Assembly: GCF_037038585.1 (NCBI RefSeq)
Contig: NC_092520.1
Coordinates: forward strand, 58,742,501 to 58,806,500
DNA: 64,000 nucleotides
Source of the DNA: Patagioenas fasciata
Lineage: Eukaryota; Chordata; Aves; Columbiformes; Columbidae
Reading direction: 5' to 3'
Position numbers and translations under genes: made by a program. Below the pieces are notes generated by a model. That model did no database searches. It saw nothing but the letters and a program-made list of their open reading frames with translations, and had not been told where the DNA came from. Below, in pieces: positions 39,925 to 52,926 of this stretch (position 1 is its first letter; each line of letters begins with the position of its first letter).

Positions 39925-40350
39925 TGCAGACGCCGGCATAAGCTCTTTGATCGCACGGGCGGGCCGGGCGAGAGTAAGGAGTCTAATTCAATGTGAATTT
40001 ATCATCCCTACTCTTTAATGAACTCTCAACAACACTGAATATCAATGTCCCCGAGAACACGTTTTTCCAAACCTTATATACTCTATACCAAAAGGCCATG
40101 CGGCAAGCGCAGGCTACAATTGGTTACACTTACAGTCACTCATCCCCCCCCACTATGGTGATTGGCTGCAGGGCACTGTTCACAGACTGTTCATGCGCAG
40201 CGGCAACGCCCCTCCTGCAGCCTGGGTCGAGGGCAGAGCAGCTTCTGTTTACTTTCCTTCTGTCTTTGGTGTCTCAGGGAAATCCTTCCGTGTAACACAG
40301 CCGCATCAAGCCCTGGCTTGTTCACAGCACACAGCCAGAAACTCTCCACA
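39925..40350 (-). mobile_element. Solo LTR, probably ERVK-like
   Basis: This is a CpG-bearing block in CpG-poor surroundings. Read on the minus strand it begins TGTGGAGAGTTTC and has CCAAT-like AACCAATTG (plus 40117-40125). It then has GAGTATATAAGG (plus 40072-40083) and the poly(A)-type signal CATTAAAGAG (plus 40011-40020). It ends in a C+G-rich U5 and ...GTCTGCA at plus 39925. Order and spacing fit an LTR. No internal region is attached. I could not find a convincing target duplication, so the exact ends are uncertain by some bases. The open frames on both strands here are incidental. Confidence 0.72.
40072..40083 (-). promoter_or_regulatory. LTR core promoter (TATA box)
   Basis: GAGTATATAAGG on the minus strand lies about 35 bases downstream of an AACCAATTG CCAAT-like element. 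It lies about 50 bases upstream of the CATTAAAG poly(A)-type signal. Confidence 0.5.
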
Positions 40351-43300
40351 AAATTTTTACTTGTTTTTGAAGGAATCATCATCTTTCTTAGTCACTGAGG
40401 TACAATAGTATTTCTTCTGCTCTTCTCACTGGCTCTTTCCATCAGTTTCTCTCTGGCTCACCACTCTTCAGTGTCCTGTCCTGCCTCCTCTGCTGTCTTT
40501 CCATTCCTCAGTCAACATATTTCTGGCATTTTTTTTTTTTTTTTCTACTTTTCTGGAATTCCATTTTCTGAAGAACTCTTTTGCTCTGTCTGCACTGTGA
40601 ACACTCTGTTGTACACTTCAGCTTCTTATATCTATGTCATCTTCTCTGCCCAAATACTTGAGGGTGGTGTTCAGAAACTAGACTTGTGTCTCAATTTTCT
40701 GTTCCTAGTTCATCAGTCCCTGTAAACTGGATGAGTCTCCTGTATAGCTAATGGAGTGAAAGGTGTGCTTTTGAAAACCTTCAGGAGGAGGCCCTATGTG
40801 CCTAAATTTTAAGTGCAAGCTAAAAGCCTAAATTAGGCATACTGTGTGTCATGTTCTGTGACTCTGTGGATGCAGAGATGGGATATTGTTTAGGCCTGTA
40901 CTTCCTCAGGTTAAGACTACCAAAGTTGAATTTTCTTTCTTCCTATTCCTTTTTTTATGTTATTGACATTTCAGATGTGCTTTCAGTAATTCAGATTCCC
41001 AGCTGTGCAGTTCTCTGACCTGTCTTATGCTTCTCATGGGCACCTTTACTTTTCTAACAACCTTCAAAACCCATCCTTTCTTTACATCTCCATCAGCAAA
41101 AGCCCATGTCATTTTTTTTTTCTTTTTTGTTTTTCCAAGGTTACAGTATCCTTCTCCTCCTCCAGTCTCTCTCGCTGAACATTTCCTTCTTTCCTTGTTC
41201 AGCTTGCAACGTTCATTCATTTCTGCTCTAAATTACAACTGACCTGGGTTTTGAGATCCTCAGTTGGGTCCTTGTCTCTTGCAAGATAAAGCATTAACTG
41301 TATTCTTTCCTGTTGAGAGAACTCATGCTAAGCTGCTGCATAACTGTGGTTCTCCTCATTTGAGTGCCCTTCTGCCCTCATACTCTCTGTTGTTCTCCAT
41401 TCATTTTCCTACTTTGTTTCTTTCTTTGCCTTTTTTCCCTCTTTTGGAGTCTTTTCCTGCAGCCTTAGCTTAAGGTGGCGGAGGTGAGGGCAATGCAGAT
41501 GGTAGTTTCCTGTTCTAAGATGGGCTGGCAGGACCCTTTTCCTCTCTCCATTGTCTCTGGAAGGAAGTAAATACAGCAAGCCCCTGTTGGGCCAGCCATT
41601 CACTGTGCCTTCTCCTGTCCTCTTCCCTCTGCTTAGTTACTTTCTTGTAGGAATATGTCTCCCTTTAACTCCTTCCTATGCAAAACCTATTTCTCTGTCT
41701 TTGGCCTTCCAATCCAGCAATGATTCCCTGGGTCATTGCCTAATTGATAAGGGCAACAGTATCTTCAGGTTGGATTGCTATGGAGAGCAGAGGAATTCAT
41801 CCTTTTAAATCTGAAAGATATTGGTAATTGTGGCACTTGTACAAGATGTTCCCATGTGCAGGGAGTGCTTGCTCCAAATTGTATATTTTGCATAGCTTTT
41901 ATTTCTACAAGTAAGATTTATTTTTAATATCAAAGCATTCATGTCAGGAGAAGGTTTTAAATCTTCCTTGGTTTTATGTTTAAACTGCAGTGAGAGTAAT
42001 ATTTTGATTAAAATATTTGTCTTAGACTTGAATGGCAGAGCAAATATTAATGAGAGATTCTGCACCGCAAGAGCTACAGAGAATAAAACAGCCTTTCCAA
42101 AACACATTTTTGTCCTGCTCACTTGAACAGTGAATGATTATACTACCTGCCTGTGAAGTGCACTTTCTGTCCTAATTGCACTTCAAGTTCCAGGGAGAGG
42201 GTCACACAGGACAGAAGACACCTATACATTCTAGCATGTGCCAGTTCTAGTTGACTTCCACTCCACGAGAAACAGTGTGAGCTGATCAGTCATTTTACCA
42301 CAGAAATTCATTGCACTTTTATGCATCTACTACCATGTCTCACTGACCAAAATTCTGGCCTTGCCAAATGTGTATTCTGTCCAGAATTCTACTAACAGGA
42401 AAAAGCAATAGAAGACTAGTTACCTGCATCTTCCATTCACAAAAATCATCACTCTCTCTTCACTGACAGGTATTATCAGCTCAATAGGGAGAGTGGTGTC
42501 AATCCAGTGTTTATATTCAGTGTTAAAGACGAAAAAAAAGGACAAGAAGATTTGCTATACGATCTTTGCAGCTTGTTCCACTGCCACGGCGGAACTTTAT
42601 TTCTGCCACACAAAACTCGTAATGCTTGTCCCATCTGACTTCTTATGATGGATTACTTAAAGTGAAAAATTATTCAGAGATAACACCTCACATCACTCCA
42701 GTGCGATCTCACATGAAGATAAGTGCTTGAAGTGCTCTGAGCTCAGACATGTAGAAAGGAGAGTGAGGAAGTTCAACAAAAACAAAAAACAACATGAATG
42801 GGCTTTCAACAGAAAGATGAGAGTCGAAGTGTGAAATAAGATGTTACAGCACTCTGACTGAGATGACAAAGCCTCATTTGTGTCTAATCAGTGGTCCTTG
42901 CAGTCTGGGAATGAAAGAAGAAACATGACTATAAGACAGGGTTTTTTGAGGAGTGAGGTAAAGTAAAATACTACATAGTCAGATCCCTGGCAGACACAAA
43001 CAGGAATGACATAAAACAGCTTCCTTAAGATCTCCTAAGCACTAGAAGCTTCCTTCACATAGATGGCTTCACATAAAGACTTTTAGTGTTTGCTTCATTG
43101 GGTTTATGGTATCTCCATCTAAAGCTGGTGCCAAAGGTCTTGGCCTGACAGTCAAGAAATGAGCCTATGATTTATAATGTCTTCTGTGGTTCTTCCCGCT
43201 TCTTCTGGGTCTGGGACATCTCAGGAGTAGAAATGTCATGGCTAATAAATCTGGTTTAGTTTTCTGCAGTGTTTGCACACTGACTTTTGGTGATAGCCTA

Positions 43301-43537
43301 GAGGTATCTCTCAGAAACATAGCAACAAATGTGGAAAGACAGTATGGTGCAGAAGCCAGGAAATGGTGTGCACCAAGAAGCTGTCTGAGAGCTAACAGTC
43401 AAAAGTTGTTCCTTCTCCAACCATCTCTTTGGGCACAGAATTTTCCTAGATAGAGCAGCTCATATGTGCCTAAAAGGAACTGGAACTTAGCACAGGCACT
43501 GAGCACTTACAGGTAAAGAGGCATCTGAATACCCCGT
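40351..43537. other. Unique DNA with pyrimidine-rich stretches
   Basis: No gene was recognised. A T19 run lies at about 40529-40547 and T-rich stretches near 41110-41130. Frames here are short and compositionally biased. Confidence 0.45.
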
Positions 43538-44152
43538 TGTCACGGAGTCACCCTAAAAGTCAATTTTAGGTGGACAACAAATTCAAAACCAGACCTTAGT
43601 CTAGATGGAAAAGTGTAGCAAATAAACCAACTAGAAACTGGGTTTATACAATTATTTAGCACTCCCACAACATAAAATACAGGTTTGGATATCAGCTGAG
43701 GAGATTATTGGAGTACGACAAGATAAGAATAATAAGGATCCACAATGTGCATGCATGCACTCACAAGAAACAAAACTAGAAGCCTCTCACTCAAGGGTAC
43801 CCAGAAGAAATAATCACTTGCATGCGTTAGGTGAGGGCTCACATTTGCCTGGGTTAGTCAAGGGCTCGTTCAAGGATATATCCAGCAGAGAAAAACAACC
43901 ACTCACCCAAATGAGGAGGTGAGGCACACTCAGTCCCAGGAAGTCTCCTTAGATGGCATCCCAGTCTAAGGGGAGGGCTCCAGTTCACAGACCTGTTGCA
44001 CAGAGAAGACCACTCAAAGGGGTCTTTGGTGGGGAACCCATTTCATAGCCTGGTCAGATCTGGCTGTGGGCATTATGACATGGTCCAGAAGCTTCTCAGC
44101 TTTTCTGGGCACCTCCATTGTTGAGGACCATGTCAACTGACTGAGGGTCCCA
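43538..44152 (-). mobile_element. Probable LTR (3' LTR of a degraded provirus)
   Basis: The minus-strand end reads GGTGACTCCGTGACA, a CA terminus, at plus 43538. The opposite edge is less clear. A purine-rich GGCAGGAGGGG followed by TGGGACCC on the minus strand (plus about 44145-44163) could be a polypurine tract and LTR start. That would give an LTR of about 615 bp. No second LTR or target duplication is seen in the window. Confidence 0.4.
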
Positions 44153-45260
44153 CCCCTCCTGCCCCCTAGCCCAGGGTTGGGGGAGGTGAAGTCACCTTGC
44201 CCCAAGTATGGGGCGGATGTGTCTGTCAGCACCATCCTAGGTGTGCACTTGGGGACAGGTACAGTGGGACACAAAAGGTGCTAAAGAGCCATCAACTGCC
44301 CTATTGAAGGCGGGGATCTCATTAGGGGGATGTGCAAACACCACACCCATCAATAGGAAAGTCCATGCATGACTCTACAACTCCTGAAAACATTTCAATC
44401 AGCTGTGAGCCAGGGGCTGAGGAGGGTTTGAAGACATCCTGGAAGGGGAGAGGGATAATCTTTGGTAGCCAGTAAGTACGTACCCTGCTTTGTAGAGCCA
44501 TTCTGCCATGGGGTCCTTCTGATCCCATATGAAGCACCTAACCTGCAGGGAACTTTCTCCACATGAAGAGAGTGTGAGCCTGGTGGCCTGCTAGGACCTG
44601 GACTTTTCAGGGCTTGAGGCACATAGAGTAGCTGGGCTGTGGGGTCTATGCTTCTGGCAGAGATCTGGCTGTTGTGCAGGTTGCCAAGGGGTTAGTGCAC
44701 AGCAGGATAAGGGGGCCTGAAAGTATCGTCCGCTGACTGTCCCTGGTAGGGCCATTCTGTGTCAACCAGCCTGCTCTGCACAGTGTTTCTGACACACTTG
44801 ACAGTGTCCATCATGAGTCAGGCTTTGGCTGCCATAAGGTCTGGGTTGTCCTGCATCAAAATTTCTGTGCAGCAGGGGAGGGAAGGGGTCCCTCCTGGCA
44901 GTTACCCCTCTGATTACCATCACTAGCACCCAGAAATGGACAAGCTGCATCTTGCACTTCGGACCTGTTGAAAGGAATGCTGTTCATGAGGGTGTGGGCC
45001 CCGAGCTACAGCATCAGGCCCTAAAAGGATATGGAAACAGCCTGATCGTGTGGTGAGCTCCATGATGTGAGGCTTTTGAGAGGACTAGAGAGAGGGACAG
45101 AGAACAGATGCCCAACTGTGCAAAAGTGTCCGCTTTTCAACACTTTGGTGTCCACACAAGACAGCCTCAAGGCCAACGCAGGCTGCACGTCTCAATGTCC
45201 TGAAGATGTTCTTGGAAACTCTCCTACAAGATGTCATAGGCGTAGACCATACAGCCCACC
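44153..45260 (-). pseudogene. Possible degraded retroviral internal region
   Basis: This is a G+C-richer block with short, mutually overlapping minus-strand open frames (44014-44274, 44322-44537, 44395-44622, 44762-44950) separated by stops and frame changes. One starts with a hydrophobic, signal-peptide-like stretch (44950 back to about 44897). Lying upstream of a candidate 3' LTR on the same strand, the block would be in the position of env or the pol 3' end. I recognise no diagnostic motif, so this rests mainly on position and composition. Confidence 0.25.
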
Positions 45261-46940
45261 TTCAGTATTTCATCTTTAAATGAATGTCTTTCTCCCCAGA
45301 AGTAAAATCTGGTAGCATCTAAATATTTTGAAATTTGAAGTTATGACACTGTATCTGAATGCTTTTTTCCATACTTAAGGATCAATTCCTAGGAGAAGAT
45401 GGTTTCTCTTCTCCCCAAGGAAAAGCATGTCTTTGTCTACAGACAAGTAAAAAAGAGGAAAAGAAAAGCAATAAGCACCTGCAGTTCCTGCCAGGCAGGG
45501 TTGTTTCAGATGTCAATCAGCAATCAGTTACTGCTCTCCAGTTAGAGTACTTTTGGCTGAAGAAGTTTTGTCCTTAGACTTTACAATTAGAAGAAATCAA
45601 AAGCCAACACTGCTACCCAAATTTTGTTTCAGAACAAGTAAGTTTTTATCTAAATAGACAGTGAAAATTTGTTTTATAGGGATCTGATGTCAGATCCAGC
45701 TACAGTCAAAACCTAAAACTGACAGAGAAGTTTGTTACACTTGCATTTTATGACATGCTAGAGTAAACAGGATTTTGACTGACAGCTTCTCAGAGAGACA
45801 ATCTTACCATTCTCATATTGTGAAGAGTATGTTAACAGTAGAGGACAGTAAGTGATATATGTGCCAATATGCAAGAAAACCTGTTTAGAATTTTTGATGC
45901 TACTTGAAAACAGGGACATAAAGATAGCTTCAGCTTTTCTTTGATGGATTTACAAGAACATTAGAGAAATCAGATAAACCTACTCAGTGTACTTAAATTC
46001 CTTAAAAAATAACTTTTTTCCTCAAATGTTTTATTTTTATTGTTTTTGTTGATTTTCAGGTTAGTGGATTCTTGATTTTGCAATGTTTTGTGTTGCAGAA
46101 GCTTCAACTTTCTTCTGTTTTGTTGTCACTTTTTGGACTGTTTGTACTTCAGGCACATCTAACAATATATCTGACAATATAATGAGGAGGCTAGAATTCA
46201 GCACTGTATTCATGCCAGGTACCTACTACTATTCAATGTAATGTACTTTTTAATATGTATTTTTCATCATTCTCTTACAGACTGGCCCTTATAGCTTTAC
46301 ACAGGCAAGCCAGGCTTTTCCCAGGACTGTACTTTGCAAGATGACAAATTGGCAGACCTCTCTATTCATCACCAAAGTGGCACCACTTTAATATATAGGT
46401 TCTCTAGTTGAATGTAATTAAGATATGCATTATTGATGTGTCTCTGCAAGAACAGAAGTAGCAAGAATGTATCTTTGTCATCAGGATCAATCTGAATATG
46501 ATGGCATCTGTGGATATTAGTTTTACCTAGTATTTTATGAGATACATTCTGTTTTAATTAACTGTCTGAGGTAGTTCTTTCCTCCATTCGCTTAACTGGC
46601 TTCTCTGGTTTCCCTACCAGGTTTTTCTGTGTTAATTTTTCTCATTAATCTCCTTTAACATTATCTGATAGTAACTTCATTTTCTTTCCCTCAATTACCC
46701 CAGTCTTTCCTCTGCTCATTAAACTTAGCTCTGCTCACTATTTCTGCCTTTTCCGTTTTATCTATTCTTTACCTATGAACTCTTAATTACTGTTTCCTTA
46801 AAACCATACTCCTCCTTTCCCAACTGCTGCAAGTCAGATATCTCAGAAATACCTTCCTTGTGAAACATCTGGATGGTTGTCATTCTGTATTTGAGGACTC
46901 CCAGCTGCAAACACTTTATTTCCTCAAGCACTTCAGGGCA
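45261..46940. other. Unique A+T-rich DNA
   Basis: No feature was recognised. Confidence 0.5.
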
Positions 46941-46948
46941 ACCTAGAA

Positions 46949-47139
46949 CAGGGATGTCAAACTCATTTTCACTGGGGGCCACATCAGCCTCACGGTTGCC
47001 TTCAAAGGGCCAAATGAATTTGAGGGCTGTATAAATGTAGGAGTAGTTACTTCTATGCAGTCCTCAAATTACATTTGGCCCTTTGAAGGCAACCGCGAGG
47101 CTGCTGTGGCCCCCAGTGATAATGAGTTTGACACCCCTG
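46949..47139. mobile_element. hAT-type miniature transposon (MITE), Charlie-like
   Basis: The element is 191 bp and nearly palindromic. Its left end CAGGGATGTCAAACTCATT and right end (reverse complement CAGGGGTGTCAAACTCATT) are terminal inverted repeats. The complementarity continues for about 75-80 bp per arm with few mismatches. The 8-bp ACCTAGAA lies immediately outside both ends (46941-46948 and 47140-47147), the target duplication size of hAT transposons. It encodes nothing, so it would have depended on a transposase supplied elsewhere. The minus-strand frame 46773-46982 merely runs into its left arm. Confidence 0.93.
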
Positions 47140-47976
47140 ACCTAGAAGACTCTGCTGGGCTCAAGGCTCATTGCAATGCACAATCCATTCTACAAGTAAA
47201 ATAAATGTCACAGTGTCGAAGACCATTGCCTTTCAGTGAGGAATTGAGGTGCAGAGATGACAGCCTGCCCATGCAGGCTCATGGCAGAACTTGGAGACAG
47301 TGGGCAGAGTAATGTCTTTACCACCAAACTACCTCACTCTTGCAGCTGGTAATTCTGAGTCATGATTATCAGTCACAGAGGAGTACGGATGATTCAGAGG
47401 TTCATTAATGAAGCACTCTGACGTAGTCAGAGGCTATACTAATTAGGTTCGGAGATACAGCCAGAAGACTCAAGAATCTTGTTGTTTCCTCTTGTTTGCT
47501 TGTAATTGCTGTTCTGAAGTACAGCAGATTTCTATGCTACGGGATTTATTTCTAGTTGCTACCGAGTGTTATGTTACCCTTTAATGTAACTCTCTAGTGA
47601 CATTTTTAAATGATTCATACATGTTTTATATGTATCAGCTTATTTTTTAAATGAAAGATGCAGAGGAAAATCTTAAAAGACACACATCTGTACTAGGAGA
47701 CTTGCTGAATGCAGTTGTCCAATGTCTGAAGGGACATAACATTTCCTCACTATCTATATTTCTCTTCCTAGTCTGTATCATTAAAGAAGTTACCTTATTA
47801 AGCCTTTTATTGTCAGCTCTTTCTTATCGAAATCTGGGAAGAGCCTTGTACTGGCTCACCCTCTCTCTCACCCATCGCTCCCCCTTACTGCTCTCACACT
47901 GTGCAAAGTTACTAACACTCTAAAATAAGCACTAACCTGATTTTTAAAAGACAACTAAAGAGTGAAAGCTGAAAGG

Positions 47977-47999
47977 AAAAAAAAAAAAAAAAAAAAAAA
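47977..47999 (+). repeat. Poly(A) run, 23 bases
   Basis: An uninterrupted A homopolymer. No retrogene body or short target duplication was seen upstream, so it is probably a simple repeat and not the tail of a processed insertion. Confidence 0.9.
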
Positions 48000-50900
48000 G
48001 CAGAGAGCAGAGCAGTTTCCAGTAACTGCATTCAGGACTTGTCTCTGAATTATGTTTTGTTTTCTATGGTCACTGTCTACAAAAAACAGTGTGCTTTCAT
48101 TCATATAGCTCAGTAACAGAAAGCAAAGCAACTCAGAGGAGGAAATAAAATTCGTGGTATATTTATTGCTAAAATATTACCTTGAGCTTGGAAAACCAGC
48201 ACCTGAGGAGCTCTGATTCTTAGGCAAGAAATTTGATGGACTGTCTATACACTTATAGTAATACTTTGATTTCTCAGATAGAAAGTCAGATGATGATATG
48301 ATTAAATCATGAGAGCATAAATCAGGTTTCTCATCCAGGTGACTTTCATGAGAAACTTTAATTAAACTTTTATTAGGTGTAGATTCGAGAGATGTTTTTG
48401 TCTTGCCTATCCCCCTCATCTCTCTGTTTGTTCACCATCGAATAATTTTTGAACCCACCAGCCAATTTCAATCAAATTTGACAGACTGGTCAAGTTCTTA
48501 AATATTATCAGGCACCAGGCAAAGCAGCAGCTGGGTAGAAAAAGTTCACAACTGAACATGGTCCTGAAAGTAGTAATTTCTCAGCTTCCCATCAATCCCC
48601 AAGAGAAGCTTCCTCTGGCAAACAGTAAGTGACTGAGATGAAGCTGGCCAGGGCATAACAGTCCCGAGCCTGGTAGAGCTTGGACTAAGCTGTGAGCACG
48701 GTCTGCTGCACTGAGGGGTGGGGAGGACAAGAAATGAGGTGGGGAAAACCAGCTCTTGTCTCCTTGCAGCACAGAAGAAAACAGAACACACCAGTTCCGC
48801 TGCTCAGAGAACTACTTGCTTTTTCCTCTTTTTTTTTTTTAAATGTTATATGAGAGATGGAAATGTTTCTGCCCTTTTTGATCCATCCATAAAATCAGTT
48901 AACCCGTATCCTATTTCCAGCAGTGGCTGGAACAAGAAAAGCATTTTTAACAGTAGAGAATTGCCCATCTGCAGTGCTACCCCTATTCCCATGCCCTCTC
49001 AGTTAATAGCTGTAGCTTGGTCTGAACACAATGTTTTATATCCATTCTCTTTTCTAGGCTGGCTCTCTGAAGGCAAAAGGAATTCATGCAATTGCTTTGC
49101 TTGTCTCCTTGTGTGTCCAGATGTCTTTCACGCCCACAAAAAAACATTGAACACCCTGGTTCTTTTTAGCAGAACCTGAAAAAAAATCAGAAAAGTCTGT
49201 GATAAAGCATATGAAAACGGGTGCCTCTTGAAACGGGCTTATATTGGTGTTGCCACTGCGGAAAGGTCTGGCAGAATTCAGCTGTAATACCCCCAGTTTG
49301 GCAGCAGCCCAGGAGCATGCACACAGAGAGCTACAGCAGTGCAGCCCCTGGTAAATGAGCATCATGGGCTGCGGGGTCAGGGCTTGGGCATATTTGGGGA
49401 AAACAGATTAGGGGACAAAGGATACAGTAATTTGGTTGGATTACAGACAAAACGTTTCAGAGGATGTTGCTTCCACAATAAAAAAAAAAAAAATACAAAA
49501 GACTCATAATTTTCATGTCAGTCCCTTCATGTTAGTTATTCTGGAGGAAAGGAAGAAAATGCTTCATGGCACCCTGAGAAAGTTTGTACTAAAACTTCGC
49601 AGGGAGCGACTCCATTGTACTAGCAGAAGCTTTAACCAAAATGACTGAAGTGTTTATGAATTTTTTAATCCATGTAAACCAGAGCAGTTTAATTACATAT
49701 AAAAAAGGATTGCATAACCTCTGTAAGGTGTTGAATATTTCATCTCAACCTAAGAATGCTAGAGTGCTCCATTAGTTGAAGAAGCCCCTGAGGATGTGTG
49801 AAAGTGGTGTGTGAGAGTGTCTCTGTGTATGTTAGATCAGGAATGCATGCATACATATATGCATGTATGTGTGTATATATAGGGGAGGAGAGAAAACAGC
49901 TATTGGTAGTGTAATATTGTAAGGAGTAGGTTGTATGTCACTAAGAGGAAGAGGGTATTTATAGAGAAAGATACAATCAGCTTTCATTATAAAATCCTAT
50001 TTTAATAGTATAATAATTTTGACTTGAAGCATTATTGTGCCTTCAATCTTGCCTTTCATTGCATTTAAAGATAAAAGGGAATGCTTGAGTAACGTCTGAA
50101 TAACATTCATAAACTCTTATCTGACTATCAGGATGTTAAACAATACCCTGTTTGTAATATTTGGCATTTGCCTAAGATGATTTTGTTTTTATGTAATCAG
50201 CTTACTGCTGAATGCTCAGTCTCCTTGTGGCTATTTGAAGAAAACAAGATTTAATTTAGCAAGGTATTTATTGTTAATTTCTTAGATAATTTGGTCTCCA
50301 CTTATGTAAAAAGACTTTACTCATTCAGACATTTATTTTGCTTCTGGCTTCAGCAGAAGCCCACTACAAAACCTATGAATTCTCCTAATTGTAGTTCAGA
50401 GACAGAATACAGTACATTCCCTGTGGCTCAGGATTACAGGTCCACACCTTCTGAAGGGCCCGGATCTGAAATTATTTCAGTGCCCATGTTTGGTTTACTC
50501 CAAAGAGGGCAGGCTGCATCATAAGGCTGGTATTGTATTCCCTCATAAGAAGAAAAAGAAACTCATTCTGCTGTCACAGGTCTGGAGAGAAGTGCCACTA
50601 AAATCTAAAATATTTGCTGATGTTAGTATTGACCTAAGTCATTCTTTAGATAAAGAAGACTTAGGAATGGCTCCTGACCCAGTCAGTCATACAGTTAGCT
50701 AGAGCACTCAGGATGTGCTGGGTGGACTATCAGCCCTTAACCGGTGTGTAAGTGAAGGTAAGTTTAGCTATCCTGCCATGCTTGGTTAAGCAAGAACATC
50801 CCTCTTTCAGTAGTTACTGAAAACTACCGCTAGTTCATCAGTTTTATTCATCTGTCCTTGCCATGTCTCCTGGATTAACCCATTAATAGCATATACAAGT

Positions 50901-51325
50901 TTAATCATTTAAAGTTGTTCCATATTTAGCCCTTATAAAGTATAACCTTGGTTTTCCTCACCTGTTACAGACCTGGAGCCATGGTCAGCTCCAATTTAGA
51001 TAACATACAGAAACACAGGGACAGCATTCCTCTGTAGGCACTTGGTCCAGAAGATGAGGGAGACCTGCCCAGGCACAAGGATCTCTGCTGAGGTGTGGCA
51101 GAGGAGAGCAGGCAAGGAAGAAGAAATTCAGCAAGCACTTTTGTTGCCTACAAGGCAAATTGCAGTTTGCCTCCTCTGTCTGACCTATAATGATAAACTC
51201 ATCTCTCCTCCTAGATATCCTCCCTAAAAGAGAAAGACACCTGTGGGGTGGGAGTCTGGGACAAGTTTCATGGTACAGGTACTGAAAAATCTCTCTCTAG
51301 GAGCCATGTGGCCAAAAAACACCAG

Positions 51326-51400
51326 TCGTTTTTGTTTTTTGGTTGGTTTTTTTTTGGTGGTGGTGGTGGTGGTGGGTTTTTTTTAAAAAAAAAAAAAAAA
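51326..51400 (+). repeat. Poly(T)-(TGG)n-T8-A16 low-complexity tract
   Basis: T-rich DNA is followed by about seven TGG units (51356-51376), then eight T and sixteen A residues. Confidence 0.9.
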
Positions 51401-52301
51401 GGTTGTTAAGTTTGTTTAAACAGAGGTCTGCAGATGTCTAAGGAAAGAGCTAAAGCAATAAATGTGGGCCTTTGCCATTTTCCTGTGAATGTAAAGAGAT
51501 CTGATGAGCAGCCACTCTTTTCCTCTGTTGGTGAACCAGACTGCTGCTTTCCTGTCTCCTCTTTGCTTTAGGCCAAGCTGCCCACAGTGTTCCTTGGCTC
51601 ACTGTTAATTTAAGTGCCACAGATGGAAGTTGTCCTGAGCTTCTCACTGGGAAGGCAGTGGTCTGACCTGCCTACCCCGTCTTTGTGTGTGAGTTTTCCT
51701 CCAGACCCAGCTGAGCCCACCCAGCCCAGCCATTTTACACTGCAGGAAAGGTGAAGCCCATGCTAAGTGGCAGTAGAGGCCCAGGCTTTCCCCTTTAACA
51801 TGCCCCAAGGCTACTCAAAACCCTAAGCCTTCAAGTCATGTTGGGCTGGTGCAAGTGTGAGACAGGCTCAGGTCCAAAAGACATTGGCCCACGCTGAAAC
51901 ACAACGTCAACTTAACCTTCTTGTCCAATATGATCTCAGGGTTATATTTCATTTGACAAGTTTAAATAAGGTTTTTAAAGAACATTGGCATGGGACTCAG
52001 TCACAGAGGCAAGCTTTTCCGAGGTAACCCTGGGAAATGCCATAAGTGTACCTGTGTGGCAGAAACCCTCTTTTCCCCCTTGATAAGGGGTCAGGAGTTG
52101 TAGCTCTCAGGGCTCCTGGGCAGCACGTGCCATATAAACACATTTTCTGGACATGTCAGTAGCAACTGCATCCCACTTGGCTTCAAGGGTTAATCCCCTG
52201 TGTTAGGCTGTGGTCTCAGAGACAGTAGTCCTGATATAACGACTTGTCACCACCAAAAACGAGAAGATTTGCTCCTCTGTCCTGCTCGCTTCCCACAGTA
52301 A

Positions 52302-52400
52302 TATAAAAACAAACAAAACAAAACAAAACAAACAAAAAACAACAACAAACCACATCAAAACCAAAAACACCCCCAAAAAAGACAACAGAAACCAAAGCAA
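52302..52400 (+). repeat. A/C-only low-complexity tract, (AAAAC)n-rich
   Basis: About 100 bases are almost free of G and T, built from AAAAC, AAAC and AAC units. The minus-strand Phe/Val/Leu-rich open frames here are artefacts of this composition. Confidence 0.85.
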
Positions 52401-52926
52401 AGAAACAAAACTGAGCCCAAGCCACCCAACCAAAGAATCCCCCCTCATTTTCTTCGTGCTGGGATAGTAAACTGAATTCATGTACAAAAGGTCAGCAGAA
52501 GTTTGCATGCAGGAGAAGGTAACAAAGCAGACAGAAAAGGAAGCAAAACCTCTCAGTCTTCAGCGGTGGTTTTTAAATCCGTTCACCCCATCCTGTGAAA
52601 ACTAAGTTATGACTGTAGAGAGGTGAGTGGTTTCTACCCTGATGACTTTAAAATGGATCTTACCTAACTGCAACCCAAGGCAATTTAACCAACAATTCAG
52701 TGCGTTCATTTAAAAAGCTAATTGCAGGGACATATCTCTGAGATTGCTAAAGGCAAAGTGCATCAATGCTTTAGGACTGTTTTTGTCAGTGCCTCACCCT
52801 ATCTACATGAGGAACACATCCTAAATCCCATTTCTCCAAAATGGATGCTTTTAACTCTCGCTTTTTGCCTTCAGAAAGATAGCTTCATCAGTCCTGGTTA
52901 TCACCTGGAATACATAATTTCACTCA

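Larger units (their letters stand above)
47148..52926. other. Unique DNA with several simple repeats
   Basis: No gene was recognised. It contains an A23 run (47977-47999), alternating purine-pyrimidine DNA (about 49844-49880, GCATGCATACATATATGCAT and on), the poly(T)/(TGG)n tract (51326-51400) and a G-poor A/C tract (52302-52400). Confidence 0.5.

Noticed and set aside
39921..40356. 6-bp target duplication for the ERVK-like LTR
   Set aside because: Several choices of end were tried (left flank CGATGAA or AATTCGA, right flank AAATTT or CAAAAT) and none matched.
46773..46982. 69-codon minus-strand frame
   Set aside because: It overlaps the left arm of the hAT MITE by chance and has no conserved motif.
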